Position numbers and translations under genes: made by a program
The notes under the pieces: model-generated
The model's database searches: none
Told to the model about the DNA's origin: nothing
Seen by the model: the letters and a program-made list of their open reading frames with translations, nothing else
Shown: piece after piece, positions 25,743 through 35,396 of the stretch
Layout: each line of letters starts with the position of its first letter
How positions within the stretch are numbered: position 1 is the first letter of the stretch
Assembly (NCBI GenBank): GCA_964235605.1
Contig: CAXSCR010000003.1
Location: forward strand, 1-64,000
Reading direction: 5' to 3'
From: DATCRE01 sp964235605
GTDB lineage: Bacteria; Bacteroidota; Bacteroidia; Cytophagales; Cyclobacteriaceae
DNA length: 64,000 nucleotides

Positions 25743-26867
25743 ATGGACGAGAAAGAAAAATCGGTTGAACACTTTCTTAATCTTATCCGCAAATCCAAGC
25801 GTGGCAAGTTCAAGGTCTACATTGGTATGAGTGCGGGAGTCGGAAAATCTTTCAGGATGTTGCAGGAAGCACATAGTATGGTTAAGAATGGCATCGATGT
25901 AAAAATAGGATATATTGAAACGCATAAACGAAATGAGACTGAAGCGTTGATTGAAGGCCTGTCACTAATACCACGCAAAAAGCTATTCTATAAGGGGAAA
26001 GAACTTGAAGAAATGGATCTTCAAAACATTATCAATATTCATCCAGAAGTAGTGATTGTTGATGAACTTGCGCACAACAATATCTCAGGAAGCAAAAACG
26101 AAAAACGCTGGCAGGATGTAATAGAGATACTGGATGCTGGAATTAGCGTGATCAGTGCAGTCAACATTCAGCATATTGAAAGCATTAACGGGGAGGTCTT
26201 TACTATCACAGGAATACAAGTAGCAGAACGGATTCCTGACAAGCTGCTTCAAATGGCGGATGAGGTTGTAAACATTGATCTTACCGCTGATGAATTGATT
26301 GCAAGGTTAAAAGAAGGTAAGATCTATGATCCATCAAAAGTAGAAACGGCTCTGAGTAATTTTTTTCAGTCTGACAAGATACTTCAATTAAGAGAGCTTG
26401 CATTAAAGGAAGTTGCGTCGCAGGTAGAAAGAAAGGTAGATAATGAGGTTAAGGTAAATGCACGTCTTCGTCATGAAAGGTTTTTGGCATGCATAAGCAG
26501 CAATCCAGAAAATGCAAAAATGATCATTCGAAAAACGGCCCGGCTGGCCAGCTATTATAATTCCAAATGGCATGTTTTATATGTACAAACGCATAACGAA
26601 GATGCGAACCGAATCAAGCTTTCAATTCAGCGGCATTTAATAAATAATTTTAAGCTTGCTACCGAAATGGGTGCCGAGGTGCTGCAAATCAAAAGTAACA
26701 ATGTTCCGGCATCAATTATAAAAACTGCAGAGGAAAAACAAATTACTACCATTTGTATAGGATTACCGAGGATACGATTCTGGCAGGTGGTGACTAAAAC
26801 AAATTCCTTTAGCAGGCTATTGAAAAAACTTTCAGGATCAGATATAGATTTGGTAATACTATCATGA
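25743..26867 (+). CDS. kdpD: KdpD N-terminal sensor domain with USP domain, no kinase
   Basis: A 374-residue soluble protein, less than half of a standard KdpD (about 900 aa). Residues 1-210 are the KdpD N-terminal domain: Walker-A-like GMSAGVGKSFRML, GYIETHKRNETEALIEGL, the DELAHNN motif and IQHIESINGEVFTITG. Residues about 245-374 are a USP domain (ERFLACISSNPENAKMIIRK, WHVLYVQTH, ITTICIGLPRIRFW). The transmembrane and kinase parts are absent and are supplied by the next gene, which overlaps by 4 bp. It probably senses K+ or ATP and acts on that kinase. The symbol is used for similarity only. Confidence 0.88.
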   Translation: MDEKEKSVEHFLNLIRKSKRGKFKVYIGMSAGVGKSFRMLQEAHSMVKNGIDVKIGYIETHKRNETEALIEGLSLIPRKKLFYKGKELEEMDLQNIINIHPEVVIVDELAHNNISGSKNEKRWQDVIEILDAGISVISAVNIQHIESINGEVFTITGIQVAERIPDKLLQMADEVVNIDLTADELIARLKEGKIYDPSKVETALSNFFQSDKILQLRELALKEVASQVERKVDNEVKVNARLRHERFLACISSNPENAKMIIRKTARLASYYNSKWHVLYVQTHNEDANRIKLSIQRHLINNFKLATEMGAEVLQIKSNNVPASIIKTAEEKQITTICIGLPRIRFWQVVTKTNSFSRLLKKLSGSDIDLVILS

Positions 26868-28579
26868 GAATCAAGACAAAAATAACACTGGGTGTAGTTT
26901 TTCTTTTCACTGTCATTCTCGGTATTGGCGGGTTAGGTCTTTACAGCATATCAAAGCTGTCTGATGATTCGGCAAATATTTTAAAAGACAATTATGAATC
27001 GCTGGAACTTTCTAAAAGCATAATTAGAAACTGTGACAGCCTGTTTATTGACTCATTAAAAGCGATTCAGGATATTGAACGGAACATTCAATTGCAGGAG
27101 CAGAATATTACAGAGGCTGGAGAACAACAAGCAACTGTTGAGATTCGTAAGGTCTTTGAAAAAGTAAAAATCATGGGTATTACCTTGAGTAATGTGAGGT
27201 CTCTTAGAAAATCAAGTCTTGATATCCAAGAACTAAATATGAAAGCAATTATTCGAAAAAATCAGTTAACACAACAGACCGCTTCTAATGCCTCAACCTA
27301 CCTAATTCTGATCCTTACTATTTTCTCTCTTCTGGCCTTCACGTTTACGATAAATTTCCCTGGATATATTGCAAATCCTATTGTTCAACTGACACAAAGC
27401 ATCAAGTCCATTGCTAATAAAAAATATGAAGAGCGATTGCATTTTGACAGGAACGATGAATTTGAAGAACTAGCAGAGGCCTTTAATCAAATGGCTGAAA
27501 AACTTGATGAGTATGAACACAGTAACCTCGCAGGAATTTTGTTTGAAAAAAAAAGGATAGAAACAATTATTAACCGGATGTCAGATCCTGTGATTGGCCT
27601 AGATGATCATAAAAAAGTTGTGTTCTCAAATGATCAAGCCTTACTTTTGTTAAACATTACAAAAGATCAGCTACTCGGAAGATATGTTCCGGATGTTGCG
27701 CTTGAAAATGATTTATTCAGAGCGCTGATCAAACCCAATAGTCTGGCTAAAACAGATGGATTAATCAAAGTAGCATTAAATGAGAAAGAAAATTATTTCT
27801 CAAAAGAAAACATTGTAATAAGCTATAAGCCCACTGGGGAAAAGGAAACTGTAAACATCGGAGAGGTTATCTTGTTAAAAAATATTACATCTTATAAAGA
27901 ACTTGATCTTGCGAAAACTAATTTTATAGCAACAATTTCACATGAACTTAAAACCCCTATTGCATCCCTTCAAATGTGCGTCAAGTTATTACAGGATAAA
28001 CGTGTCGGAACTTTGAATGAAGAACAGGAAAGTATTATAAAAACGTTCAATGAAGAGATCCTTAGGCTTTCAAAAATTACCAATGAATTACTTGATCTCT
28101 CCCAGGTGGAAACAGGTAACATCAAGCTGGACATTAAACAGAACGATTCAAATGATATTATTAATTTGGCCATTGAAGCAGTGAAATTTCAAGCGGAACG
28201 CAAAAACATAAAAGTATCAATAGATAACCCAGAAAAAGAATTGTTCATTCATGCTGACGCAGACAAAACTACCTGGGTACTTGTTAATCTATTAACAAAT
28301 GCAATTCGATACAGCCCGGAGAATGGAAAAATAATTCTGGCATGTAATGCACACAATGGAAAAGTGAACTTTTCAATAAAAGATTTTGGACCTGGCATTG
28401 AAAAGCAATTCTTACACAGACTTTTTGAAAAATTCTTTCAGGTGCCTGGCACTCCCACTGGAACAGGTTTAGGATTAGCCATATCCCGTGAATTCATCGA
28501 AGCACAAGGCGGAACAGTCAAAGTTGAAAGTGAAATTGGTAGAGGAAGTGAATTTTCCTTCAGTCTGCCGATAGGTTAA
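26864..28579 (+). CDS. HAMP-PAS sensor histidine kinase of the Kdp locus
   Basis: A 571-residue membrane kinase whose ATG overlaps the KdpD-like stop (ATGA). The first helix is at about residues 7-29 and the second at about 145-168, with a helical periplasmic loop between. A HAMP domain follows (IVQLTQSIKSIANKKYEERL), then PAS (about 233-350: IINRMSDPVIGLDDHKKVVF), HisKA with His360 in ISHELKTPIAS, and HATPase_c (LVNLLTNAIRYS, KDFGPGIE, GTGLGLAISREF). It completes the split KdpD and is expected to phosphorylate the sigma-54 activator encoded 8 kb upstream. The helical periplasmic loop is of a four-helix-bundle type. Confidence 0.9.
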   Translation: MRIKTKITLGVVFLFTVILGIGGLGLYSISKLSDDSANILKDNYESLELSKSIIRNCDSLFIDSLKAIQDIERNIQLQEQNITEAGEQQATVEIRKVFEKVKIMGITLSNVRSLRKSSLDIQELNMKAIIRKNQLTQQTASNASTYLILILTIFSLLAFTFTINFPGYIANPIVQLTQSIKSIANKKYEERLHFDRNDEFEELAEAFNQMAEKLDEYEHSNLAGILFEKKRIETIINRMSDPVIGLDDHKKVVFSNDQALLLLNITKDQLLGRYVPDVALENDLFRALIKPNSLAKTDGLIKVALNEKENYFSKENIVISYKPTGEKETVNIGEVILLKNITSYKELDLAKTNFIATISHELKTPIASLQMCVKLLQDKRVGTLNEEQESIIKTFNEEILRLSKITNELLDLSQVETGNIKLDIKQNDSNDIINLAIEAVKFQAERKNIKVSIDNPEKELFIHADADKTTWVLVNLLTNAIRYSPENGKIILACNAHNGKVNFSIKDFGPGIEKQFLHRLFEKFFQVPGTPTGTGLGLAISREFIEAQGGTVKVESEIGRGSEFSFSLPIG

Positions 28580-28951
28580 CTTCTTCATCATCTTTCTGAA
28601 TTAATTATTTTTAACAAGACACAGTTTACATTGCAATCTTTCACAATGCCATCTTGTACGGACGATAGACAGATTTTAAGAGGTTACCCCGGTATGCTTA
28701 CGTATTTTTATTATATAAGAATGTAATTCGCTTCCGTAGTATTTGCAAGAAGCTGGCTGTTTTACCAAAGTTAACGTAAGTGTATTTATTTTACAAATAA
28801 GCTTTCCCTGATGGGATTAAAGTTGGTGGAAGCCAATGATTTGGGATCAAAGCATGAAGCATACTCAATACAAAACTACCGACAATCAGTTTGATTATTT
28901 AAATCATTTTAACAATAGCAAAATACAACATAAAACCAATCCATTGTATCA
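28580..28951. other. Intergenic, nothing recognised
   Basis: The gap between the kinase stop and the convergent efflux operon. No gene or clear terminator hairpin was seen. A plus-strand ORF here continues antisense into the adaptor gene and is a shadow. Confidence 0.4.
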
Positions 28952-30133
28952 CTACTCCTCTTCTTCGCTATTCTTCATTTTAGCCAATAGGGAATATGCG
29001 CCTTTAATAACAACCGAAGTATTCTGTACTTTAAAATCTTTCGGAAGGTCGATTTCAGTGTACCCCAGTTCCTTGTCGCCAATTTTAACTTCCACCATTG
29101 TAAAATGTTGGCCGTCTTCTGAATGGTCTCTTTCTTCAGATGCTATGAAAATATATTTAACCCCTTGATAATCTATTATAGCTTGGTCTGGCAACGCATT
29201 TACCAGCGCACCACCTGTTTCGACCATGGCTTTTAAATACATACCAGGTAATAGGTCGGTATCCTCTTTATCAATGTGACAATGGATTCTAATAGTGCGG
29301 TCTGCGGTGATCTCCCTTCCAATAAGGTAAACTGTGGCCATGCGTTCGGAGGTCTCATTAGCTAATGTGAATCTTACTTTTTGCGCCATTTTTAATTTAG
29401 GAACATCTTTTTCAAAAACGGTTAACTCAGCATGAAGATGTTCAGTGTCTACAATTTCGAAAAGGACATCAGAGGGATTGACAAACTTTCCAATGTTGAC
29501 ATTAACTTCCGTAACGTATCCATTGATAGGCGAATAGAGAGGAATTGTACTGCTGATATTCCCACCTTCAACGGCAACGGAATTCAGATTGAGCACTTTA
29601 AGTTTCTCTTTCAAACCGTTGTATTTCCCGAGCCAAGTAACATAAGTGGTTTTAGATTGTTGAAGTGTCTTTGTGGAGTTAACATTTTCCACTGCTAGTT
29701 GCTGTTGTCTTTCATAATCAGCTTTCGCAAAATCAAATTGATTTTTAGCCTCTATATAATCCTGTTGCAACTGAATAAAATCCAAATTCTCTACAGTTGC
29801 AATTTGCTGGCCTCTCTTTACGTGTGAACCTTGTAATAAAATAGTGTTCTTCAAGAATCCACCCAAAGGTGCAGAGATACTTACAAGTTGTTGTGGCGGC
29901 ACATCCAATACGCCATTTACTTTTACAGTACCACTAATTTGTCGATGTTCAACCTTGCCTAAAACTATACCTGCATTCTCTATTTGATCTGGCGTTAATA
30001 AAACGATGTTGCTCTCCTCGGTTTCTTTATCCTCATCCACTGCTTCGTTAGTTGATTTATTTCCGCAGGAAGTAATAACCATTACTCCAATGCTAATTAT
30101 TAGTATTTTATATATGCTATGTATTTTTTTCAT
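28952..30133 (-). CDS. RND efflux periplasmic adaptor (CzcB/CusB-like lipoprotein)
   Basis: A 393-residue membrane fusion protein and last gene of the efflux operon. The N-terminus has a lipoprotein signal (ILIISIGVMVITSC, lipobox Cys about 23), so it is anchored to the inner membrane facing the periplasm. Then come a barrel-sandwich domain (VKVNGVLDVPPQQLVSISAP, GSHVKRGQQIATVE), a helical hairpin (about 120-180), the lipoyl return (PLYSPINGYVTEVNVNIGKFV) and a beta barrel (VRFTLANETSERMATVYLIG). It bridges the inner-membrane RND pump and the TolC-type channel, both encoded directly upstream. Short acidic stretches at both ends may bind metal. Confidence 0.92.
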   Translation of the reverse strand: MKKIHSIYKILIISIGVMVITSCGNKSTNEAVDEDKETEESNIVLLTPDQIENAGIVLGKVEHRQISGTVKVNGVLDVPPQQLVSISAPLGGFLKNTILLQGSHVKRGQQIATVENLDFIQLQQDYIEAKNQFDFAKADYERQQQLAVENVNSTKTLQQSKTTYVTWLGKYNGLKEKLKVLNLNSVAVEGGNISSTIPLYSPINGYVTEVNVNIGKFVNPSDVLFEIVDTEHLHAELTVFEKDVPKLKMAQKVRFTLANETSERMATVYLIGREITADRTIRIHCHIDKEDTDLLPGMYLKAMVETGGALVNALPDQAIIDYQGVKYIFIASEERDHSEDGQHFTMVEVKIGDKELGYTEIDLPKDFKVQNTSVVIKGAYSLLAKMKNSEEEE

Positions 30134-30142
30134 GTTCAGATC

Positions 30143-31363
30143 TTATTTGTTACCCGATAAATATTCGATGTAAATAATACTTTGATTGTAATCATTTAAA
30201 GTTTGCAAGTACACCTCTTGTATAGTAATGACATTTCGAAGACCTAGGAGATATTCGGCATACCCTATGTCTCCACCTTTAAATGCGGATTGAGATTGTT
30301 TTAAAATCAGGTCAGCGCTTGGCAGTGCAGAGGTTTGATAATATTCGAGACTGCTTTTGTTTTTAATATATTGTTGAATTGCCTGTTTCAATTTTGCCCT
30401 TAAAGAGATTTGAAAATTATTGTAATTACTTTCAGCAGCTTTCTTATTGAACTCGGCAGCCTTTACGCGTGCTTGATGTGGAACAAACCAAAGTGGAAAT
30501 GAAACACCTACTTGCAAACCAGAAAAGCGATTACTCTTGGTGGCTGGTGTACTTTCAAAGTTCGGGGTACCAATCAGTGTTTGATTAAAATATCCTACAA
30601 TCACGTCAGGGGCAAACTTGGCAGCCTCAACTCTTTTCTGACTTTCACTAACAACAATTTGCTGCTGGCTATAAGCAAGTGCAGGATTTGATAAATAAGA
30701 AACAGTGTCCAGGGCTAACTTAAATTCTAGCGCGTTAAGTACAGTATCAGCAATTTCAATTATTGCATTGCTGTTTAACAATGAACCAAGCTCAGTTTGC
30801 AATGCACTGAGTACACCTTCATTCTGCCGGATCTGATTCTTAATTTCATTACGCTGCATTTCTGCTGTGGTCTGCTCTAGTAATTTCGTTTCGCCTGCTT
30901 TATAGCGAAGCGAAGCTGCCTTGTAAAACCCTTCAAAAATACTGTCTTGCTTTACTAATAATTTATTCTTTGCATATACGAAGGCGAGTTGATAATAAGT
31001 CTGTTTAATTTGAAATATCAATTCATTCTGTGTTGATGCCTTCCTAATTTCCGCAGCAGCAGCAAGTGATCTATTAAGTTTTCCCTGACTTCCCAATGCA
31101 GTAAAAGGAATACTTTGCGAAATGGTAGTGTTATTATCGATCGCATAACTATTATACTTACCATATAATAACGTTACATCAGTCTTGGGCAAATCGAATG
31201 AAGTCTTCTTAAGTTCCCTCTGTGATTCAGCTTCAAAAGCAGCGGCCTTTATTCCGGCATTGTTCCGCAAAGCAAAATTTATTGCTTCATCAACCGAAAG
31301 TCTTGTCTGTGCAAAACTGTTAATGCATAAACAACATGTTATTAAAGTAATTGTAGTTCTCAT
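30143..31363 (-). CDS. TolC-family outer-membrane factor (CzcC/CusC-like)
   Basis: A 406-residue outer-membrane channel protein with a signal peptide (TITLITCCLCINSFAQ). Two repeats of long alpha-helical segments (LSVDEAINFALRNNAGIKAAAFEAE and the later QRVEAAKFAPDVIVGYFNQ region) are the outer-membrane-efflux-protein fold. It provides the exit duct of the tripartite pump. Its start overlaps the pump stop by 4 bp and its stop is 9 bp before the adaptor start, so all three are translated from one message. Confidence 0.9.
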   Translation of the reverse strand: MRTTITLITCCLCINSFAQTRLSVDEAINFALRNNAGIKAAAFEAESQRELKKTSFDLPKTDVTLLYGKYNSYAIDNNTTISQSIPFTALGSQGKLNRSLAAAAEIRKASTQNELIFQIKQTYYQLAFVYAKNKLLVKQDSIFEGFYKAASLRYKAGETKLLEQTTAEMQRNEIKNQIRQNEGVLSALQTELGSLLNSNAIIEIADTVLNALEFKLALDTVSYLSNPALAYSQQQIVVSESQKRVEAAKFAPDVIVGYFNQTLIGTPNFESTPATKSNRFSGLQVGVSFPLWFVPHQARVKAAEFNKKAAESNYNNFQISLRAKLKQAIQQYIKNKSSLEYYQTSALPSADLILKQSQSAFKGGDIGYAEYLLGLRNVITIQEVYLQTLNDYNQSIIYIEYLSGNK

Positions 31364-34300
31364 ACAGCTTGATCTTTTGTTTTACGAGGGCCTATCTTTT
31401 CGAAGTAGATATACAGACAGGGCAATACAAATAGTGTTAGCAAGGTTGAACTGATAAGCCCTCCTATAACAACAGTCGCCAAAGGCTTTTGAACTTCCGC
31501 CCCAGCGCTCGTTGCTAATGCCATTGGTAAAAACCCCAGGGACGCAACAGCAGCAGTCATCAGCACTGGCCGCAACCGAACTTGTGTGCCTTTCAAAACA
31601 ATATCAACAAGATCTGTTGCGCCTTCTTTCTTTAGGCGATTAAATTCTGCTATCAACACAATTCCATTTAAGACGGCCACACCGAACAAAGCTATAAACC
31701 CAACGCCAGCTGAGATACTGAATGGCATTCCTCGAATTAATAGAGCAAACACTCCCCCAATTGCGGCCATGGGTATCGCAGTAAAAATTAGTAGTGATTG
31801 CTTTGCAGAATTGAAAGTGAGGAAAAGCAATAAAAAGATTAAGGCCAATGCTACAGGTACAGCAATCGCCAATCTTGCCTGCGCAGCCTGAAGGTTTTCA
31901 AACTGTCCGCCATAAGTCGTATAGTATCCTGCCGGAAATTTTACCTTTCCGTCAATCTTTTGTTGGCACTCTTTTACAATTCTTGCAATATCTCGACCGC
32001 GTACATTAAAGGCAACAACTATTCTGCGTTTGGCATCTTCACGTTGTATTTGATTAGGGCCAACTTCAAATTGAACGTCAGCAATCTGACTTAAAGGTAT
32101 TTGATGGCCGTCTCCGGCAGTAACAAACAAATTTCTTACGTCTTCAATCTCCTGTCTGCTGTTATTCGCAAGGCGAACAACCAGATCGAATCTTCTTTCA
32201 TTTTCAAAGACAAGCCCAGCCGACTGACCTGCAAATGCAGTTGAAATAGCTTGATTCACTGAAGCCACACTTAAACCATATTTTGCAATTTCATCACGGC
32301 TAATGTTTACAACTATTTGAGGTAACCCGGTAACTTCTTCCACATACACATCCTTGACACCTTCAACATTTCTGATCACTTTGCCAACATCCTTTGCAAG
32401 TCCGGAAAGTACATCAAGGTCTTCACCAAAGATCTTGATGGCCACATCTTGTCTCACGCCTGACATAAGTTCATTAAAGCGCATTTGAATGGGTTGTTGA
32501 AACCCGAACGTTACGCCTGGAACAACTTCAAGCGCCTCTCCCATTTGTTCAGCAAGCTCTTCCCTACTCTCTGCTTTCGTCCATTCCTTTTTATCATTCA
32601 GAATGACCATGAGATCGCACGCATCAATAGGCATAGGGTCTGTCGGAATTTCTGATGAGCCAATCTTTCCAACAACTTCTTTCACTTCGTCTGGAAATTT
32701 TTCTAAAAGTACGGATGCAGCGTTCATAGTAGATTCAATTGTATAAGCTAAACTGCTTCCTGTAAGAACTCTCGTTTCAACTGCAAAGTCTCCTTCTTCA
32801 AGCGTTGGCAGAAATTCACCACCCATGTTGATAAAAGCAAACAAGCTTGCTACCAATAATAGAAGTGATGCAATAACAACCAAGAGGCGTTTCTTCAGCG
32901 TTGCGCGAATCAATGGATCATACTTCCTATAAAAAAAGTCCATCATCTTGTCTGAAAAATTTTTTTTATGGATTTGGTTTTTACTTAAACACAAAGCGGA
33001 CATCATCGGAACATAGGTAAGAGAAAGAATAAATGCTCCCAAAATTGCAAAGGCCACCGTCTGCGCCATTGGCTTAAACATCTTCCCTTCAATGCCCACC
33101 AGTGCCAGAATTGGAAGATAAACGATGAGTATAATGATTTCTCCGAACGCAGCAGAGTTTCTGATCTTAGAAGCAGACTCATAGACTTCGTTATCCATTT
33201 CGTCCTGAGTGAGTATTCTTGTAATACCCCTTAATCCCAAATGATGCATCGTAGCTTCAACTATAATTACTGCCCCGTCTACAATCAAACCAAAATCAAT
33301 TGCACCAAGGCTCATTAGGTTTCCTGAAACTCCGAAGACATGCATTAAGGAAACTGCAAACAACATCGCTAGCGGAATTACAGAAGCCACAATCAAACCA
33401 GCGCGAATATTACCAAGAAAAAGTACCAGCACCACAATAATAATTAGCGCTCCTTCAATTAGATTTTTTTCCACAGTGCCAATAGCACGTTTAACAAGAT
33501 GACTTCTGTCAAGGAACGCATCAATTTGCAAACCTTCGGGTAATGTTTTTTCAATTTGAGCCATCCTATCTTTAACGCGATGAACTACTGCATTTGAGTT
33601 CTCCCCTTTTAACATAAGCACAAGCCCACCTACAACCTCACCTGAATTGTTGTAAGTCATCGCACCATATCGAACTGCACTACCAAATTTCACTTCCGCT
33701 ACATCGCGAATTAAAATTGGTATACCCGTTTGGGTTTTTGAGATCACTATCTTTCCAATGTCTTCAACAGAACCAATTAATCCCTCGCTTCTTATAAAAT
33801 ACGCGTTTGGCGTTTTGTCAATGTAAGCGCCTCCCGTGTTTTGATTATTATCCTGTAGCGCAGTAAACAATTGAGCAATACTAAGATCATAGCTCCGAAG
33901 TTTATCGGGGTCAATCGCTATCTCATATTGTTTTAAATGACCACCGAAACTTGCCACATCAGCAACACCAATAGTGCCGAGCAATTGTCTTCTAACAATC
34001 CAATCCTGAATCGTTCGAAGATCCATCGCTGTGTATTTTGTCTCGAAGCCTTTCTTTGGTCTGATAATATATTGGTAAATCTCGCCAAGGCCAGTAACGA
34101 TCGGTGCTAATTCCGGTGAGCCCACTCCGGGAGGAATCTGACTTGTTGCTATTGACAACCGCTCGTTTACTTGCTGCCTTGCCCAGTAAACATCGATATT
34201 ATCATGAAAAACTATAGTAACAATAGAAAGACCAAACCTTGAAAAACTCCTTATCTCCTGAATATCCGAAATGGTCGCCATAGTCTGCTCCACCGGAAAA

Positions 34301-34497
34301 GTAATAAGTCGTTCAATGTCTAGCGCAGACTGCGAGGGGGCAATAGTTATTATCTGAACCTGATTGTTTGTAATATCTGGTACAGCATCGATTGGCAGTC
34401 TTGATAATGAGTATCCCCCCCATGCAATCAGTGCAACGGTGAATATTACTATTATCAATTTATTTTTAACTGAAAAATGAATGATTCTATCTAACAT
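31360..34497 (-). CDS. Heavy-metal RND efflux pump (CzcA-type)
   Basis: A 1045-residue inner-membrane proton-driven metal exporter (HME-RND). The start is the ATG at 34497 (MLDRIIHFSVKNKLIIVIF); the earlier opening adds an unrelated leader. N-terminal helix 1 is followed by the porter domain (VPDITNNQVQIITIAPS). Helix 4 has DFGLIVDGAVIIVE with the Asp-Asp-Glu spacing seen in divalent-cation (Co/Zn/Cd/Ni) CzcA-type pumps rather than the Cu/Ag CusA type. Other hallmarks are GGEFLPTLEEGDFAVET, FGFQQPIQMRFNELMSGVR and MTAAVASLGFLPMA. The specificity is inference from helix 4. It is the first gene of the efflux trio. Confidence 0.94.
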   Translation of the reverse strand: MLDRIIHFSVKNKLIIVIFTVALIAWGGYSLSRLPIDAVPDITNNQVQIITIAPSQSALDIERLITFPVEQTMATISDIQEIRSFSRFGLSIVTIVFHDNIDVYWARQQVNERLSIATSQIPPGVGSPELAPIVTGLGEIYQYIIRPKKGFETKYTAMDLRTIQDWIVRRQLLGTIGVADVASFGGHLKQYEIAIDPDKLRSYDLSIAQLFTALQDNNQNTGGAYIDKTPNAYFIRSEGLIGSVEDIGKIVISKTQTGIPILIRDVAEVKFGSAVRYGAMTYNNSGEVVGGLVLMLKGENSNAVVHRVKDRMAQIEKTLPEGLQIDAFLDRSHLVKRAIGTVEKNLIEGALIIIVVLVLFLGNIRAGLIVASVIPLAMLFAVSLMHVFGVSGNLMSLGAIDFGLIVDGAVIIVEATMHHLGLRGITRILTQDEMDNEVYESASKIRNSAAFGEIIILIVYLPILALVGIEGKMFKPMAQTVAFAILGAFILSLTYVPMMSALCLSKNQIHKKNFSDKMMDFFYRKYDPLIRATLKKRLLVVIASLLLLVASLFAFINMGGEFLPTLEEGDFAVETRVLTGSSLAYTIESTMNAASVLLEKFPDEVKEVVGKIGSSEIPTDPMPIDACDLMVILNDKKEWTKAESREELAEQMGEALEVVPGVTFGFQQPIQMRFNELMSGVRQDVAIKIFGEDLDVLSGLAKDVGKVIRNVEGVKDVYVEEVTGLPQIVVNISRDEIAKYGLSVASVNQAISTAFAGQSAGLVFENERRFDLVVRLANNSRQEIEDVRNLFVTAGDGHQIPLSQIADVQFEVGPNQIQREDAKRRIVVAFNVRGRDIARIVKECQQKIDGKVKFPAGYYTTYGGQFENLQAAQARLAIAVPVALALIFLLLFLTFNSAKQSLLIFTAIPMAAIGGVFALLIRGMPFSISAGVGFIALFGVAVLNGIVLIAEFNRLKKEGATDLVDIVLKGTQVRLRPVLMTAAVASLGFLPMALATSAGAEVQKPLATVVIGGLISSTLLTLFVLPCLYIYFEKIGPRKTKDQAV

Positions 34498-34580
34498 ATA
34501 AATGATACAATGTAAAAGTATAGTCAAGTCAATAAATGACAGACACACTACTGAAAGAAAACGGGAAAAATTAAGGGTAC

Positions 34581-34907
34581 TTAAATGTTAAGCAGCTTGG
34601 GAGGCTGCCAGATAGATTGAGATACAGACTTCACAAAATCAATGTGAACAATTTTTTGCGGTGTCTTGAGTTTTACGAAATAAGACTGAAAATTAAAAAA
34701 GCTAGCTGCGTTAACATGACTTCTACAGCAACTGCAACTACAGAAGGGTGAACAAACGTCAACTTCGTTGGATGCGTGCTGATGATCAGAAATAACAAAC
34801 TGAACTCCCGACCTCTTTTCATCAATACAAGTATCCTCGTCTGAGCATGGATAACATGCCAGCAGTGCTATATATAAGGCGAATACTATAGTAAAGATGT
34901 TTTTCAA
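34581..34907 (-). CDS. DUF6660-type Cys/His-rich secreted protein
   Basis: A 108-residue small protein with a signal-like N-terminus (IFTIVFALYIALLACYPC). It has a Cys- and His-rich middle (CSDEDTCIDEK, DHQHASNEVDVCSPFCSCSC) and no enzymatic motif. Genes like this precede CzcCBA/CusCBA-type operons in Bacteroidota, where the Cys/His cluster could bind metal. It is 84 bp upstream of the pump start on the same strand and is probably the first gene of the metal-responsive unit. The role as a periplasmic metal scavenger is inference. Confidence 0.75.
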   Translation of the reverse strand: MKNIFTIVFALYIALLACYPCSDEDTCIDEKRSGVQFVISDHQHASNEVDVCSPFCSCSCCRSHVNAASFFNFQSYFVKLKTPQKIVHIDFVKSVSQSIWQPPKLLNI

Positions 34908-35097
34908 TGCTCAAATGTAGTATTTAAATTGGTTCAAAAGGGTGAAAAACCCTGTTATCATTAAAAATATGAAGAAAAACCAAATTGAATACCCGCGGGG
35001 GTTTGGAAGGCCTGTTACCTAAAATATCCGCTATATCGGTAGTTCATTCTTATATCCTGCGACAAGACTGGCATCACTACAGTGTACCCCTTTAGGT

Positions 35098-35268
35098 TCA
35101 TAGGTAAAAAAAGTGAAAATCGTCCATGATCATGATACAGAGGTCGTAGAAGTGTATGATCTTTTCATACCGTGAAAGGGCGCTTTGGAATATTCTCGTT
35201 CTTGAAGCAAGTTCAAGCTGGCTCATTTCCAATGCGTCCCTACAAATCTTAATGTTATCTCCCACCAT
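35098..35268 (-). pseudogene. Truncated XRE-family regulator
   Basis: From an ATG at 35268 the minus strand reads MVGDNIKICRDALEMSQLEL and ASRTRIFQSALSRYEK, the first helices of an HTH_3/XRE DNA-binding domain. After SRYEK the normal continuation (helices 4-5) is replaced by an unrelated tail with no domain, ending at 35098. It therefore looks cut short by a rearrangement. It cannot be excluded that it is a small functional variant. Confidence 0.6.
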
Positions 35269-35396
35269 TTTTAGTACAAATATGCTAAATTGGCCTATTA
35301 ATGACAAAGTATTCGAATTACTGCACCCGAGTATGAAAGCAATTTTCTTCGGATTCTTAATTTTCACCGCAATAATTCTTTATAACTTTTTAAGCT

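Noticed and set aside
34943..34960. Small hairpin AGGGT-GAAAA-ACCCT, similar to one at 11205-11223
   Set aside because: Too short to call a repeat family from two examples.
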